From contig FN649728.1 in NCBI GenBank assembly GCA_000310025.1, forward strand, positions 5,303,326 through 5,367,325: a stretch of DNA of 64,000 nucleotides, read 5' to 3'. The position numbers and the translations under genes were made by a program. Below are positions 33,490 through 45,995 of this stretch, one piece after another. The first letter of the stretch is position 1; the number at the start of each line of letters is the position of its first letter. The notes beneath the pieces are model-generated. The model searched no databases. It saw only the letters and a program-made list of their open reading frames with translations, and was not told the origin of the DNA. This DNA comes from Ectocarpus siliculosus. Taxonomy: Eukaryota > Sar > Phaeophyceae > Ectocarpales > Ectocarpaceae.

Positions 33490-36400
33490 CTTTTTTTTCT
33501 CACTTCGTCACAGGAGATGAAAGTCCGCACTGTTCTTTGGTTGTGTTGCTGAGAGCCCACATCGGATACCGCCGTCCGTTACACATGTCTGACAGCCTGC
33601 GGTGGACCAAAGGGACGAGAGTGAGTGGGTGTCTTTTCGAGAGTGGATCCCTTGTCTGCTCTCCGCTCTCTTCTTTGTTGTCTACCTACAGTACCTGTCT
33701 CTCTCTCGCCTTTCGCCGGTTGGTGGGCTCCCAACAACATCGAACTACGTCAACCGTAGGTGGTTTCGCTTCTTGCTCAGTAAGAGCCTACCCGTGCACC
33801 CGGCTGCTGCATGTGAGGCGACTTGCGCTACCTGTTTATTTCAAGCGATGGACTTGGGCCCTACCTAATACTGGCCATGCAGTGCTAAGTGACATCTTCC
33901 AACGGCCCAGAGCGAGCAACGAACAGGTTGGGTTTTCTATGCTTCTGTTGCCTCCTCCCTCAAGCCTGTCGCGCCTGGCTCACTTGTTGTCTTGATCTTT
34001 TTCGTTTTTTATGCTTTGTTTTTTGGGGGCTACAGTGCAAACCTCGTTGCGCCTCAAGTATGGTTCGGTAGGGAATCACAAACCATGACCCCTCCCCGAG
34101 TTTGAGCAGCTTGCCCCTCCTGTGGCCGACACGACTCGGCCTTGACTGTTCCTTGTCTGTTTCGCCATGGGAACGACCGGTTGAACAGCGAAAGAGGGTC
34201 CTGCGTGCTGCGCGCCACAACTTTTTTTTTTGTTTTCGTTTGTGATTTTCTTCCTGAGTGAAATTTGTACACACACATGCGGTTGCTGCTGTTATGCTTG
34301 GAATATGCTGCAAAGGTCGTAAGTTTATCGTCTCTGCGCTTGGGCTGCACGCTGTGCTCGCGTAGGAGATGCGCTTTTCTCAATTTTTTCTCTGTGCCGA
34401 TATCCATGAAAAAAAACAACGGCAGCACGGTTGAATATACAGACAACAACCGACGGTCCGCCTTCGTTCTTCTATATTTTCTTGCTGCAATGCATGGGTG
34501 ATAAATCATCGTAAGCGTGTTGCTGCCTTACCTTGAGTGTGCTGCGTAGTCATAATCTGAGCGATAAGGGGTAGATGTCAGCCCAATCAGATGTCAGCCC
34601 AATCTTTTTTGCGTAGTGAGGTTTGACAACTGGTCGTTCGTGTAGCGGTGCGCATCTATCGCGACGGCAAGCGTGTTGAGATAATAATAGTTGGTCCGTA
34701 GTGCGTCTAGTCGTCATGTTCTTTTTGTTGTAAGTTCATACTTCATACCAAAAATAAATGATGAAAGAGAGTCCCCACAGTTCGGAAACGGCGACTTTAT
34801 TTGGTATGATCGTTGCTGCTGAGCGCACATCGGATGTCGCCGTTCGTTACAGCTTGCGGTGGGCCACAGGGACGAGAGTGAGTGTCTTCTCGAGAGTTAA
34901 TAAATGCCTTCTCGACGCTCTCTTCTTTTGGTCTGTACCGTAGTGCCTGCCTCTCTCTCGCCTATCGCCGTTGGGGTCCCAACAACATCGAACGTCAACC
35001 GCAATCGTTTTTCTTCTTGCTGAGTAAGAGGCTACCCGTGTACCCGGCTGCTGCATGTGAGGTGATGGGCGCTGCCTCTTTACTTGAAGCAATGGGCATG
35101 GCCCCTACTGTTTGATGCATGCAGTGCTATGTGACAGCTTCCAGCGGTTCAGAGCGGCGACGGTGGCTTTTCTATGCTCTATTTGCCACCTCCCTGAAGC
35201 CTGTCGCGTCTGGCTCACTTGTCTCTGTTCTCCCTTCTTTCTATTTTTATTTTTCATGCTTTGCTTTGTGGGGTCCGCCGGTCACCCACCCACCCATTAG
35301 TTCAGTTTAGTTTTTTTCTTGCCATGTCTGTGACTGGGCCCCGCAAGTTTCGCAATTAATTCTGAAGCTTTTCTGAAGCTAATGAAACAGTTTATTTCAT
35401 CTTTCGATATCCGTTCGGTGGGGAATCAATCGCAAATCATTACCCGTCCCCGAGTTTGAGCAGCTTCCGCCTCCTATGGCCGGCAAGAGTCGGCCTTCAC
35501 TGCACCTTGTCTGTTTCGCCGTGAAAACGGTCGGTTGAACAGCGAAAGAGGGTCCTGCGTGCTGCGCGCCAAAACCTGTTTTTTTTTGTCTTTCGTTTGT
35601 GATTTTCTTCCTGAGTGACCTTTGTACACATACATTGTTGCTGTACAAATACATGCGGTTGCTGCACTATATACTCGGAACGTGCTGCAAAGGTCGTAAG
35701 GTTATCGTCTCTGTTGTTTTGGGCTGCACGCGTTGCTCGCGTAGGCGATGCGCGTCTCCTACCTTTTTCCAGTGTCGTTACCTATGAAGAGCGACGGCAG
35801 CACAGTTGAAGAGGCAAACAACAACAGACGGTCAGCCTTCGTTTTTTTTTGTTTTGCTGCATGCATGGATGGGTGGTATGCATCGGTATAAGCGTGTTGC
35901 TGCCTTACCTTGAGTCTGCTGGGTAGTCTTAATTTGAGCGATACGGTATTGTACCTAGCAGCACAATCTTATTTACTACGTAGTGAGGTATGACAACCAG
36001 CAGTCTGCTCGTTCGTGCAGCGGTGCGAATCTATCGCGGACGGCAAGCGTATTGAGATAATAGTTCGTCCGTGGTGCTATGTAGTCATGTTCTCTTCAGT
36101 TCTTACTTCCTACAATAAGAGTCCACAGTTCGCACACGGCGACTATATTTGTTTGTTGTGTTTGTTTGTTGTTGCTGAGCCGACATGGGATATCACCGTT
36201 CGATACACAATGTGACATCATGTCTGACAGCCTGCAGTGAGCCAGAGGGACGAGAGTGAGTGTCCTCTCGAGAGGTAATGCCTTGTCTTCTCTCCACTCT
36301 CTTCTTCTAGTCTACCTCTCTCTCTCTCTCTCGCCTTTCGCCGGTGGGGTCCCAACAACATCGAACGTCAACCAACCGCAGTCGTTTTGCTTCTTGCTGT

Positions 36401-36715
36401 GTAAGAGGCTACCCGTGCATCCGGCTGCTGCATGAGAAGCGATGGGCGTTACGCCAAGCAATGGACTTGGGCCCTACCTAACGTTTGCGCATATGCAGTG
36501 CTATGTGAGAGTTTCCAGCGGTCCAGAACGAGCGGCGACCGTGGTTTTTCTATGCTCTCTTTTGCCTCCTCCCTGAAGCCTGTCGCGCCTGGCTCTTTTG
36601 TTCTCGCTTGTTTCTTTCTTATATTTTTCATGCTTTGTTTTTTGGGGTCCACCGGTTCCCCTGTGCGCTCATCGGGCGTCTTCTTGGTGTCTACCCTGAT
36701 TGTTACCCGCTGAAA
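33490..36715 (+). repeat. Tandem array of about 2.4 units of 1.25–1.38 kb
   Basis: Landmarks recur at regular spacing: the CGCC…CCCAACAACATCGAAC block at about 33,705, 34,958 and 36,331; CCCCGAGTTTGAGCAGCTT at 34,093 and 35,449; AAGGTCGTAAG at 34,313 and 35,690; GCGTGTTGCTGCCTTACCTTGAG at 34,516 and 35,891. The third unit is cut near 36,715, just before segment B. No frame is conserved through all units. Confidence 0.85.
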
Positions 36716-37253
36716 AAATCGAAAGCTTCAGACACGCAACGCGACGATACTCGTCGAGTTGCCATACACAATCAGTACATAGTCTAGGGTGCGATATCAC
36801 AAGATACACCGTGCATTAGTATGGAGGGCAGGAAAGGGTGGGTTTGGCAAGGAACAGCGGGTGGGTCAGTGACGGGAAATCCATGCCATATATGTAGATG
36901 GGTCCGCGGGGAGAAATATGGGCTATTCCAACCAGCTGGATTCATCCCGTCAACGGACAAGACCTCGCTTGATTATTATCATATTCTGCAGCTTCAACTA
37001 ATTGGATCTGTGTTGTTCTGCTGGGTAGCACACGAACGGCAGCAGCAAGAACCTTCCGGGGGTCTGGTCAGAAGGACCCCCAAGGTTTGCGGTGCATATT
37101 GCACTCGACTGCTGTTGTCAGGGACAAGGTGCGGCGAGGATGATGAACCGCCATCTGTCGCCTGCTACCCTTCACTACACATACACAGCAGTGTCCAACC
37201 TTGGATGCCCCCCTCCATAGGCGGCACAGCACAGAAACGAGGGCTACTCTTAC

Positions 37254-37504
37254 CGTTTACGTTGCGCCTACGGACACATGTCACTGCTATACAGCGCGGA
37301 GTCTCGATCGGTATCGCTACCACCGGCGGACATCTTGGTAGCAGCAGCAGTAGCAGTAGCAGCAGTAGCAGCAGCAGCGCGGGGAGCACCGGTTGCAGGA
37401 GTTCCTGCAGCGGCAACAAAGCCCGACGCTGGGGAATTGAGCGCGGCCAACCCGGCAGTCGCCAGGAGAAGAGCGGTAGATATGCAGGGGGGTCGGTGAC
37501 ACAC
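37254..37504 (-). pseudogene. Isolated, broken GST exon 1 (segment B)
   Basis: Matches exon 1 of the GST at 718–4255. The ATG equivalent to 4255 has become ATA (an upstream ATG at 37,504 survives). The catalytic motif reads C-P followed by TAG where the active copy has Tyr. The donor (GTAAGAG) is intact, but the downstream exons lie outside the duplicated block. Confidence 0.9.
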
Positions 37505-37708
37505 GTAGAGCGAGAGAAGCGGACGAAAGAGACTCTGGTATCACCTAGTAATCGCATGCCTGGGTGCGCGTCAGAGAGACAGCGCGACAGCGCGACCAAC
37601 AGACCGAAAAAAAGGTTCGGCCAAAGGTTCAGGTTCCGAACCAACATCGCGCGCTCTACACAATACGCTGTACACGTGCCACCGAATCCAACGACATACA
37701 CTGCCTTG

Positions 37709-40700
37709 CTGCCGAACTCCACAGGACCGGGGCTGGTCTCCTTCGCTGCCGTAGCGCTGACCACGGTGCTGCTGGTGCTCAGGGTTCATGATGACGGCTG
37801 CCCCGAAGGGTCCTCCAACGAGCCAGAGCAGAGAGAGGGGACACTCTATAGTCTAAGCGCAGTAGCAGCGCAGCCATGCATCCTCGAAGCCGGCGTGGGA
37901 GCATCGGCAGCTAGCGTTGCGGTTGGACGGCCGGTGCTGGAGAGCGTGGAAGCAGCGGCGGATCCCTTGGTGGAGATAGACGAGACAGTCAGAGAGAAGC
38001 CAAGAGACGGTCGTAGGGACAGAAGAGATCGTGACTAGGGAATAACACAAACGCGCACGATGTGCTGGCGGATGGAACATGCAAGGTGGGAGAAACTGTC
38101 AGCATGCCTTTGGGTCGTACCAGCTGAGATATCCGCACCACTTCTCTTCATGTGCTAATGATGTCCTTCATTGATGATGTTCTACAATGTAGATGCTATC
38201 GAGGTGGATGGCTTCAACTAGGTGACAGGGGCTAGACGCGTCATCCAAGCAAGACGCAGGGGAGTTGATCCACCTCGATTTATTGGGAATGTTGGCCGTG
38301 CATCGTAGATCAACAGCAGCAGACATAGATCCAGCAAGATGAGAGACACTGCGACGTGTTCCTGTGAAGGCAGAATATTACAACACACAACATTGCGGAG
38401 AATTTCTCCCCTATATTTTTTTCGTTGACTGAGTAGATAAAGGAAACTACGGGGGAGATGGTTTGTGTACTTGTACCTATCTTACAGCAAGTGTTTTGTG
38501 ATTAGCACCTGCTGGCATCACTGATGAGATTTCAATGTAGAGTTTAAGATTGACTCGAAATAAGCCCAGTACCCAGCCGGTTTCCCTCCACTCACTGCAA
38601 AGAGCCCAACACATCCTGCTCGACTGTGGTTATATCTCGAACGGGTAGTCTTTCTGTGCTTCTTCTTACTTTTCCTATTGTGTGCTCTGTGCCCTACCGT
38701 GTTCCGCCGCGTGTGCAAGCATGTACCGTCAGGTCTTGCGCAGAAAAAAAAAAAACTTGGGAATTTTCGCAATAGGCGTCTCGGTGATGTGAGGCACTTG
38801 GTGTGGCCGTCCTGTGGGCACGCCTGTTTCTTGAGGAGAGGAGACAAGGAGAGAGAGAGAGGAAGACTATGGTATACAAAAATTAGCCCAGTTGGATTCA
38901 ACCCCGACCACCCCCCGATTCGCTACACAAAGCACACGGCACGTATTGTTGTTCCCGCCGGTTGCTTGAAGAGGTAGAGGGCCACGTACGACTGTTAGGG
39001 GGCAATCTTGACGGCGTTTTATGGCTATGAACAGGTTTTATATGAATCGGAAACGCGTTCAACCTTGGACTCATGTACCTCGCTATGAGCTGTGCATTTT
39101 CGAAACAGCACGCGACCAAAATCTGAGAGCGTCTTTCACCCGAAATCATTTTCTTTGTTTCCAGCGAGCATTCTACGATGCAACCACGGGTTAATATTGC
39201 CGGAGTCTCACGTGTTTCGACCACTCTGGGCAGGCACTGCTGTACGTGGCATCGTGAGACACAAATGCCGCCGATGGACGTCGACCTTCCTACTGTAATA
39301 TAGTGATGGCGTATTGTATCAGGCGATTGCGTTGAATATATTTTGTTTGCACGGTGGTGCCGCCGTCTGTACTTGTGTGCAAGAGACTACCGTTGTATAT
39401 TTGCTTTTTGCGCGGAGTGCCTGAATGGGGCGAGACCCAGACCGCCATCACAGCGATGTGATTATTGGAGTGTTGCATGCTTAGACGCACGAATTTGTTC
39501 AACAGCAGTACTATTTCGGTTCCAACTCAAAGGCGTGACATGCATGTTCCAAGACCCCAACCTTACTTGCGTTCGGCCGACGGACTACGGATGATGATGC
39601 AACCATAATCGATTACATATATCCCCATCCCCTTCTGCAGACTGGAGGAACGACTGCTTCTGACATATGCAGCGCGAGATGATGAAGGCAGAGCAGGCTA
39701 TCCTCGGCAGGTTCGTGACATCCTTGCTTGTTTGCCTCTTTTGGTACTGGTCCCGATCTGACTTTTGCTTGTTCTGCATGTACATCGTTTGTTGCGCCAC
39801 CCTTCACGTCCAAACCCGGCAATGTTTCCTCCAACTATTGGGCGAGAACTGGCCCCTGCCCGTTGAAAAGCCTGGTACCCGTGCACACCCCACCGCAATG
39901 CATGAACTATTGGGGTCCCACCCCAAGTAGATGCTTCAGCCCCGACACATACAATCAAGAGCGGGATACCCGTGCACTTTCCGCCTGTCTGCCTTCCTTC
40001 CTTGGCATCACCCTGTAGGTTCACCGACGCGCTGGCTTCCTACACGGGCTACGGCGGGGCGATGAAAAACCTCCAAGGGGACAAGCTGTGGTACAACAAC
40101 ATGTTAGGGATCGGCGCCTACGGCGAGGCCGGCGCCGGAGAGGTGGGTGCGATTTGTGTAAATGTGAAGAGCAACACCCACGGGACCGACTCCAGGAAAC
40201 GAAGGTAGACAAAATTAAGCCCTAGACCAAGCCCAATATTTTGTTTTCGGTACATGTGATGTTGTCGTACACAGACGGTGCCAAGCTGATTTCTTGTGAT
40301 GCCATCGTGAGCGTACGACAAGAAGCGACGATTAGTTTCCGACCTCACTCGAGAGGTCATCGGAGGTCCAGCGGTATTACCACCTCTACTTTGCTTCGAC
40401 AGCTTGAACCGAATATTTCATTCACCATCATGCGCGGCTGTTGTCAGTGCTCGAGTCTTGACGCGTCGTCGTGGAAGAAGGTGATATCGGACAACACGTT
40501 AACATCCCCGAGAGCTTCCAATCCGAAAAAAGCTGCAAACGCTTCATATTTTACCTTCAGACGCACCCTCCTGGTACGAGGTGGAAACTTACAACGGTAG
40601 AGCACAACGAAGACGGTGCGTGCGCCGTCCTCGTCGTATCAAGTCGCGGAAATCGTCATTTGAAATCATTTTTTCTCCCCACGTCTTCTCTCATTCCGGT

Positions 40701-41594
40701 GCGTGCTGCAAGAGGATGTGCGCCTTTTGTGATCCCTCCACATGCTGCTGTCGCAGGTCGTGTCCGTGAGAATTCCTTCGTCGAAACGGCCCGAGTTTCC
40801 TAGCCGTACTTCGACATGTTCCTCAGATATGACAACGGGGCCGGGCGGATTTTCAAGGATGGGCGGTGCCCTCAGATCAGACGGGCGGATAGACAGACAG
40901 AAACACCTACGTGAGGTGAAATTATTATTGCTGTGCAGAGTGTGCACAGATATTTGGAAACCACCCGGCCGGGTACCCGGCACTCGTTCTCTGTGGTGCT
41001 GGTTGCTGTTCTGTTGTTGATTTATTTTCGACAAGTCCGGACAATTGTTTTCCTTTGGTATCCGTAGATTGATTCACTTGAATCCATTCATGATTGGTTC
41101 AAGTGTCGTTTTCCTTGTGTCCAGGACCGAGGAAGGGAGTAAAGGTCTCTGCTGGGCGTGACAGGTGGTTTCAGGGGCCAATCGCTGATCCCATCAAGCA
41201 AGAGGCCGCCGCGCGCGCGCTGATGCTGGGAGAGGGGAACGGAGGCGATCCGGATACTCTCGTGAGGGACACAGCAAGTGGGACCGCAGCACTGCTGGTT
41301 GGTTGCTGTTTGATCCATTGGGTGCGTTCGATTCTTCTCCTGTTGTTGTAGAGAAACGGCCAGGCGGCTATCACCGCGATGCCATGATCTTGCCTAACCC
41401 TCGAAAACACGCGTGTTTGTGATTTGGTGTGAAGCTGTTTGTCATGGACACGGGGGACGTTCCCGTTCTTCAAGGGCGTTATCCACCACCAGTTCTACAA
41501 CGCTGACTAATGCTGCAAGTACAACAACCTCCGGAAGCAGTACACCGAGGGGGGCATGATGCAGGAAACCGGCTGCCCCGAGAGGTCCATGTAG
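37709..41594 (+). pseudogene. Inactivated duplicate of the MsrA-like gene (segment B)
   Basis: All six exons are recognisable. The start codon is CTG. The leader is frameshifted in the middle, losing S-R-G-D-F-L-K. The first donor GT is gone. In exon 2 (from 39,641) the G-C-F-W motif reads D-C-F-stop, with TGA at 39,661–39,663. Exon 3 is open. Exon 4 has a TAG before P-Y-F-D-M and its donor GT reads AT. Exon 5 has TAA in place of the conserved Tyr of Y-R-S. Exon 6 is frameshifted. It cannot make an active reductase. Confidence 0.93.
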
Positions 41595-43033
41595 TGCGAT
41601 GAAGCAGCGCTTGGCTTTGTTTAGAGAGAACGCCACGAAACCGATCGTCCCTCTAGGGTCATGTCGAATGCGATGGGTTGTTTAATCGGTGTAATGGTGT
41701 CGGTGCGACGGCTTGGTTGCGCAGGTAGATAGATACATGCGGTTGTCGTTAGTGTGTGGGGGCTGAAAGAACTTGGGTTAGAACCTACCAAAGTCTTGGG
41801 TCCTGCTCAGGCGAGGTTTGGTATGAATGCGTTCCTCCTCCCTGATGAGCGGTTCATGCGTGTAGCAATGTCTCGAAAGTAGCTCGACCAGGAAGCGAAG
41901 GTCTAGGACACCGGCCTGGTGACTTAGCACCGTTTAGTTCAAACCGAACGTGGCCGTGTGTTGCCCAAGCCTTGTTAGCAGTGCCCTGCGAGGGCAGGGG
42001 CGGGCAGGACAGAAACCCCACGGGGAGTGAGTCGTTTGGCAGATTTACCGTCAAGATGTTCGGTACTTGTCGGGTATTGTTTTTGAAAGATACAGTAGTA
42101 GCTGCTGTTCAGGCTGTAGAATTCGTTACTATTTCACTATAGCCCTTTTCCGAATCAGCAGTATGAGGTGGAGAAGGTCGAGATGCAGGAAACCAGCTTT
42201 TGAATGTAGAAAGATTAAATTGTGCGTTTTGTGCACCCTTAGTCTTGTGTGCCTTCCCCACTAGCCATTTGCCAACCCACACGAGCACCAACAGCCGCAT
42301 GACCCAATCAACAATAATGATCTCGCCTAGGCTCTTGAAGTGAGAGCAAGGCCGTGCAGGTTCGACCAAGTCTAGACAGGGTGCCCGGGGGGGCCCAGTG
42401 ACAGTCCACCGTTAACTTCGGCTTTTCATGTTTTGGGGTACGGGCGGCGTCTACAGCCCTACACGAGAGATTTTTTGTTATCTCCTGGAGGATTGGAAGA
42501 ACGTTTATGCAATCGAGCGCCCGCTGCCGACCGGGGCGGTCCTTCGATGCAGCCTTTGGGCAGGATTGAAATTTGATAAACGCCGCAGTCTGAGGGCAGT
42601 ACCGAAAACTGACCATTTTGTCTTCCGACATCGTTCCAGCAAAAACAGCAGTAGAGAACAGCCGGACGCCGAGTCTCCAATGGCCGCAAGCTACACCTAA
42701 CGGCATTATGCTAATGTAACCTGAACGAGAGTCCCGCCGCTGGTGGCAAATATTACAGAGGTGGGCTGAACGGCGGATGTAGTTGTTGCGTCGTACGCAT
42801 TGTAAAGAGCTATCGAGCATATACCAGTCTAACATCAGCACCCAGCAGATGAAGGGGAATGAAAGTACGTTGAATGCCAGTCCAGTATCCGGCAGGTGCC
42901 ATTCGACCAACAAAGGAATTGGAGCTCGCACGCTGTCTAGAGAGAACCGCAACTTGGAAAGCATTTCCAACACACATGGTTGTGGTTTATTGCTACCGTA
43001 TTGATGCCCGGACTCATACCCACCCGTGGATAG

Positions 43034-43037
<4 letters not shown>
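41595..43037. other. Intergenic sequence of segment B, no supported gene
   Basis: Counterpart of 8,299–9,924. Frames differ between the two copies. Confidence 0.5.

Positions 43038-43106
<69 letters not shown>
43038..43106. repeat. (CT)n microsatellite (segment B)
   Basis: About 34 uninterrupted CT dinucleotides at the position matching 9,925–9,998. Confidence 0.97.
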
Positions 43107-43109
<3 letters not shown>

Positions 43110-43383
43110 CATTGCCTCAAGCTGCCTAGCAAAGAAAGGCCAAGTAGAGTTAGTTGCGCCGCATGATGAAACAAAACTTTTGGTGGGATGAATACGGGAG
43201 ATGAACCCTACAGACCCACCCTCTCGTTCATTGGCTGAAAAATGAAATTGAGTTGGGAGTGAAGAATATTACACGAAGAAATCGCACCGCACGTCATCAA
43301 GTAATTCTCACGCTGCTCTGTTCTCGCTCGCCCCGTGTGGCCCCGAACCCTCCTCTTTCACTTTCCAATCCGCTCTCGAGACC

Positions 43384-44745
43384 ATGACGTCTAGTGTGCT
43401 TGCTCCTCCCCGACGCAGGGAGGTGACCTGGGCCGATCCGCTTGAGCAGGTCATCGAGATTCCGGCTCGTCTGCCCATCGTGACCTGGGCCGATCCGCTT
43501 GAGCAGGAAATTCCGGCTCGTCGACCCATCGTGACCTGGGCCGATCCGCTTGAGCAGGAGATTCCGGCTCGTCCACCCATTGTGACCTGGGCCGATCCGC
43601 TTGAGCAGATCCGCGAGATTCCGGCTCGTCCACCCATCGTGACCTGGGCCGATCCGCTTGAGCAGATCCGCGAGATTCCGGCTCGTCCACCCATCGTGAC
43701 CTGGGCCGATCCGCTTGAGCAGATCCGCGAGATTCCGGCTCGTCCACCCATCGTGACCTGGGCCGATCCGCTTGAGCAGATCCGCGAGATTCCGGCTCGT
43801 CGACCCATCGTGACCTGGGCCGATCCGCTTGAGCAGATCCGCGAGATTCCGGCTCGTGAGTCCATGATGTCGATCATTCCGGCTCACCAGCCTGTCCAGA
43901 CACCGCCTTCCCCGCCTATCATCCAGCCGCCGCCGACTCGGTCGATGCGCCTTCGTTCTTCATCTTGCTTGGTAGAAGGTGAGAAGCCAGCTGCCTCCGA
44001 GTATAGTTTTTTGGTATCCATGATTTGATCAAAGTGCATTGGACGAGCAACTGTTGTCCTTCGTTGTAGCTCTGTCGTTGATGATTGCAGACAGATGCGC
44101 TCACGAGTCGGGTTGCGGGTCAGCCTCCCCACAAACGGCCGACACATGCACACAGAATTTCAAAGCCCTGACGCTTGATTAATTTCCGACACTACGGTAC
44201 ACTAGACTGTGGATGTAGTTTGTATGATGAAAATATCACCAACGGCCGTCGGTACCCATATTTCAGCATATTTTGGGCGCTCCCCGCCATCTTCATGGGC
44301 CCCACGGGATCCATTCTTCTCTTGATAAACTGAAAACGTCCCGGGAGTTTCCGCCCATCCGGCGTCTCTTGGGTTGTTGAATATGCTGATAGTGGCGGCT
44401 GTTGCTGTTTCTGTCGTCGCTGACTTGTGTTTCGTAGGCCGCGGCAGTGACGCTCTGTCCAGCACCACCACCAACACCAACACCAACAGCAGGAACGATC
44501 ACCTTGCATCGCGGCGGCAGGATCGCACCCCGAAGGGTAGCTGTAGCAGTAGCCGTAGCGCAGGTAGTGTATCATCTCGCACGCGAAGTAAGGCACGAAC
44601 TGCGGCGACGAGTAGGGTGATGTGTTCTGCTAGAGCCACCGTACAATCAGGTAGGACGGTACTTGGCGGTAGCACGGCAAGAAGAGTGACTAGGTCCAAT
44701 GTGCGAGCCGGCAAGGTGAGACTGTGCACCGACACCATCCGATAG
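43384..44745 (+). CDS. Tandem-repeat protein with eight V-T-W-A-D-P units, two exons
   Basis: Exon 1 is 43,384–43,978 and exon 2 is 44,438–44,745, with donor GTGAGA and acceptor TAG. Phase 1 is preserved (G|GC, Gly), giving 300 residues. Residues 14–158 are eight units of 17–19 residues, consensus VTWADPLEQIREIPARPPI. After them come a Pro-rich stretch, R-S-M-R-L-R-S-S-S, and a Ser/Arg/Thr-rich basic exon 2. There is no signal peptide or membrane segment. The unit resembles the RVxF docking motif of protein phosphatase 1 regulators ([RK]-x-V-x-W); only the first unit (R-E-V-T-W) fits it strictly. A possible further donor (GTGAGA after 44,716) means the gene could continue. The segment A copy is broken and has one unit. 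Function unknown; coding status is supported by conserved splice signals and intact frame. Confidence 0.6.
43423..43857 (+). repeat. Minisatellite of eight 51–57-bp units within exon 1
   Basis: Five units of 57 bp, two of 51 bp lacking the I-R codons, and a variant first unit of 57 bp. Neighbouring units are almost identical, so homogenisation or expansion is recent. Segment A has one diverged unit at about 10,507–10,551. Confidence 0.95.
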
Positions 44746-45800
44746 ATTTCCAAAGTACCTCGGGTTCATGGAGTGGTCGGCGTTATGAACGAGATATGTA
44801 GATGTAACGACGAAAAAACTGTGTTTTTTGGCGTTGGTGTTGTTGGTGATGTTGTGGTGGAGGTATCTCGAAAAAATCATAAAAGTGATTTTTTTCTGCT
44901 GGTGTCGTTGGTATTGGTGTGTTGTTGAATGTTGGTGTTCTGGCATTCTGGTGTTGGTGTTGGTGGTGTTGGTGATGTTGTGGTGGAGATATCTCCAAAA
45001 ATAATTAAGATAATTTTTTTCTGGTGGTGTCGTTGGTGTTGGTGTGTTGTTGAACGTTTGTGTTCTGGTGTTGGTGTTGGTGTTGGATGTTTGCGTTGGT
45101 GCTGCTGTTGAACGTTGCTGTTGGTGTGGTGTAGTAGTTGTTGGTGTGTTGTTGTTTCTTGCTGTTGGTGTTATTGTCGAATGTTCGTGTTGGTCTTCAA
45201 CAGCTTGTTTCGATGTGCGAGTTGTTGGAGGGAGGTGTCTGATCAGCATCTCTCTGCTTCAACGCGGTATCACATCTATCAATCTTCAGAAGGCTGCGTA
45301 GGGGGTGGATGTAGCTAGAGTCCGAATCAAATGGTAGGTTTTCCGTCTCTAACTTCCTCTTCGTCGAGCCTCTCTGTTGCCTTTCTTTGTTCCTTTCGTG
45401 GTAAAGCGCAGGTGCTGTGGACTGTGGACTAGAAGACCTGGAACTGGACTTTGGGGGCCGTCATAAACTGATTGTGGTTGGTTGTGATACAATGTTTTTC
45501 ATACAGCGGAGAGGTCTCCTATTTCCATTTTACGCCAACTCTCGAACAATCTGACGATTGAATAGAGTCGGTGGTACTCTCAAATATATTCTAAATGGCG
45601 TTCAGCAGTAGATCATGATAAAACTCAACGTTTATACCGTTGTCTCATTCCATCCATCAGCAACAATATTGTTATGAAAATTGTGTCTTCACCTTTTGGC
45701 AATGAATCATAGAACACCCGGTTTCCCTACGCTAACTTGTTCCGCCGATGAATGACGAATTTCACAAGACCACAGCAGATGATACCACCTCTTCACATGA
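44746..45800. repeat. TTGGTG-rich tract and flanking non-coding sequence (segment B)
   Basis: The tract at 44,826–45,200 has an internal duplication of the GTTGTGGTGGAG…TTTTTTTCTG block. The Helitron empty site lies at about 44,886–44,905. The rest resembles 15,130–15,760 and holds no supported exon. Confidence 0.75.
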
Positions 45801-45804
45801 CATG

Positions 45805-45995
45805 TATTTATAAGGTACCTTCACACAACGTACTTTCATACAGCGGGCTATTTTTTTTCACGTGTGTTTCAACGTACCTTCATACCGACTACAGCACTAC
45901 AGCAGACTAAAATATTTACATGGTTTTACAACGCACCTTCATTCAGCAGGAAATAAATGGTTTTACAACGTACCTTCATTCAGCAGGAAATAATA
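45805..45995 (+). repeat. TTTACAACGTACCTTCAT motif cluster (segment B)
   Basis: Counterpart of 15,765–15,960, with the last unit duplicated in tandem. The uninterrupted chromovirus target lies just after it, near 46,010. Confidence 0.7.

Noticed and set aside
36821-38038. A 405-residue plus-strand open frame at the start of segment B
   Set aside because: It runs antisense through GST exon 1 and then through the decayed MsrA leader; segment A does not have it open, and its composition is that of chance readthrough.
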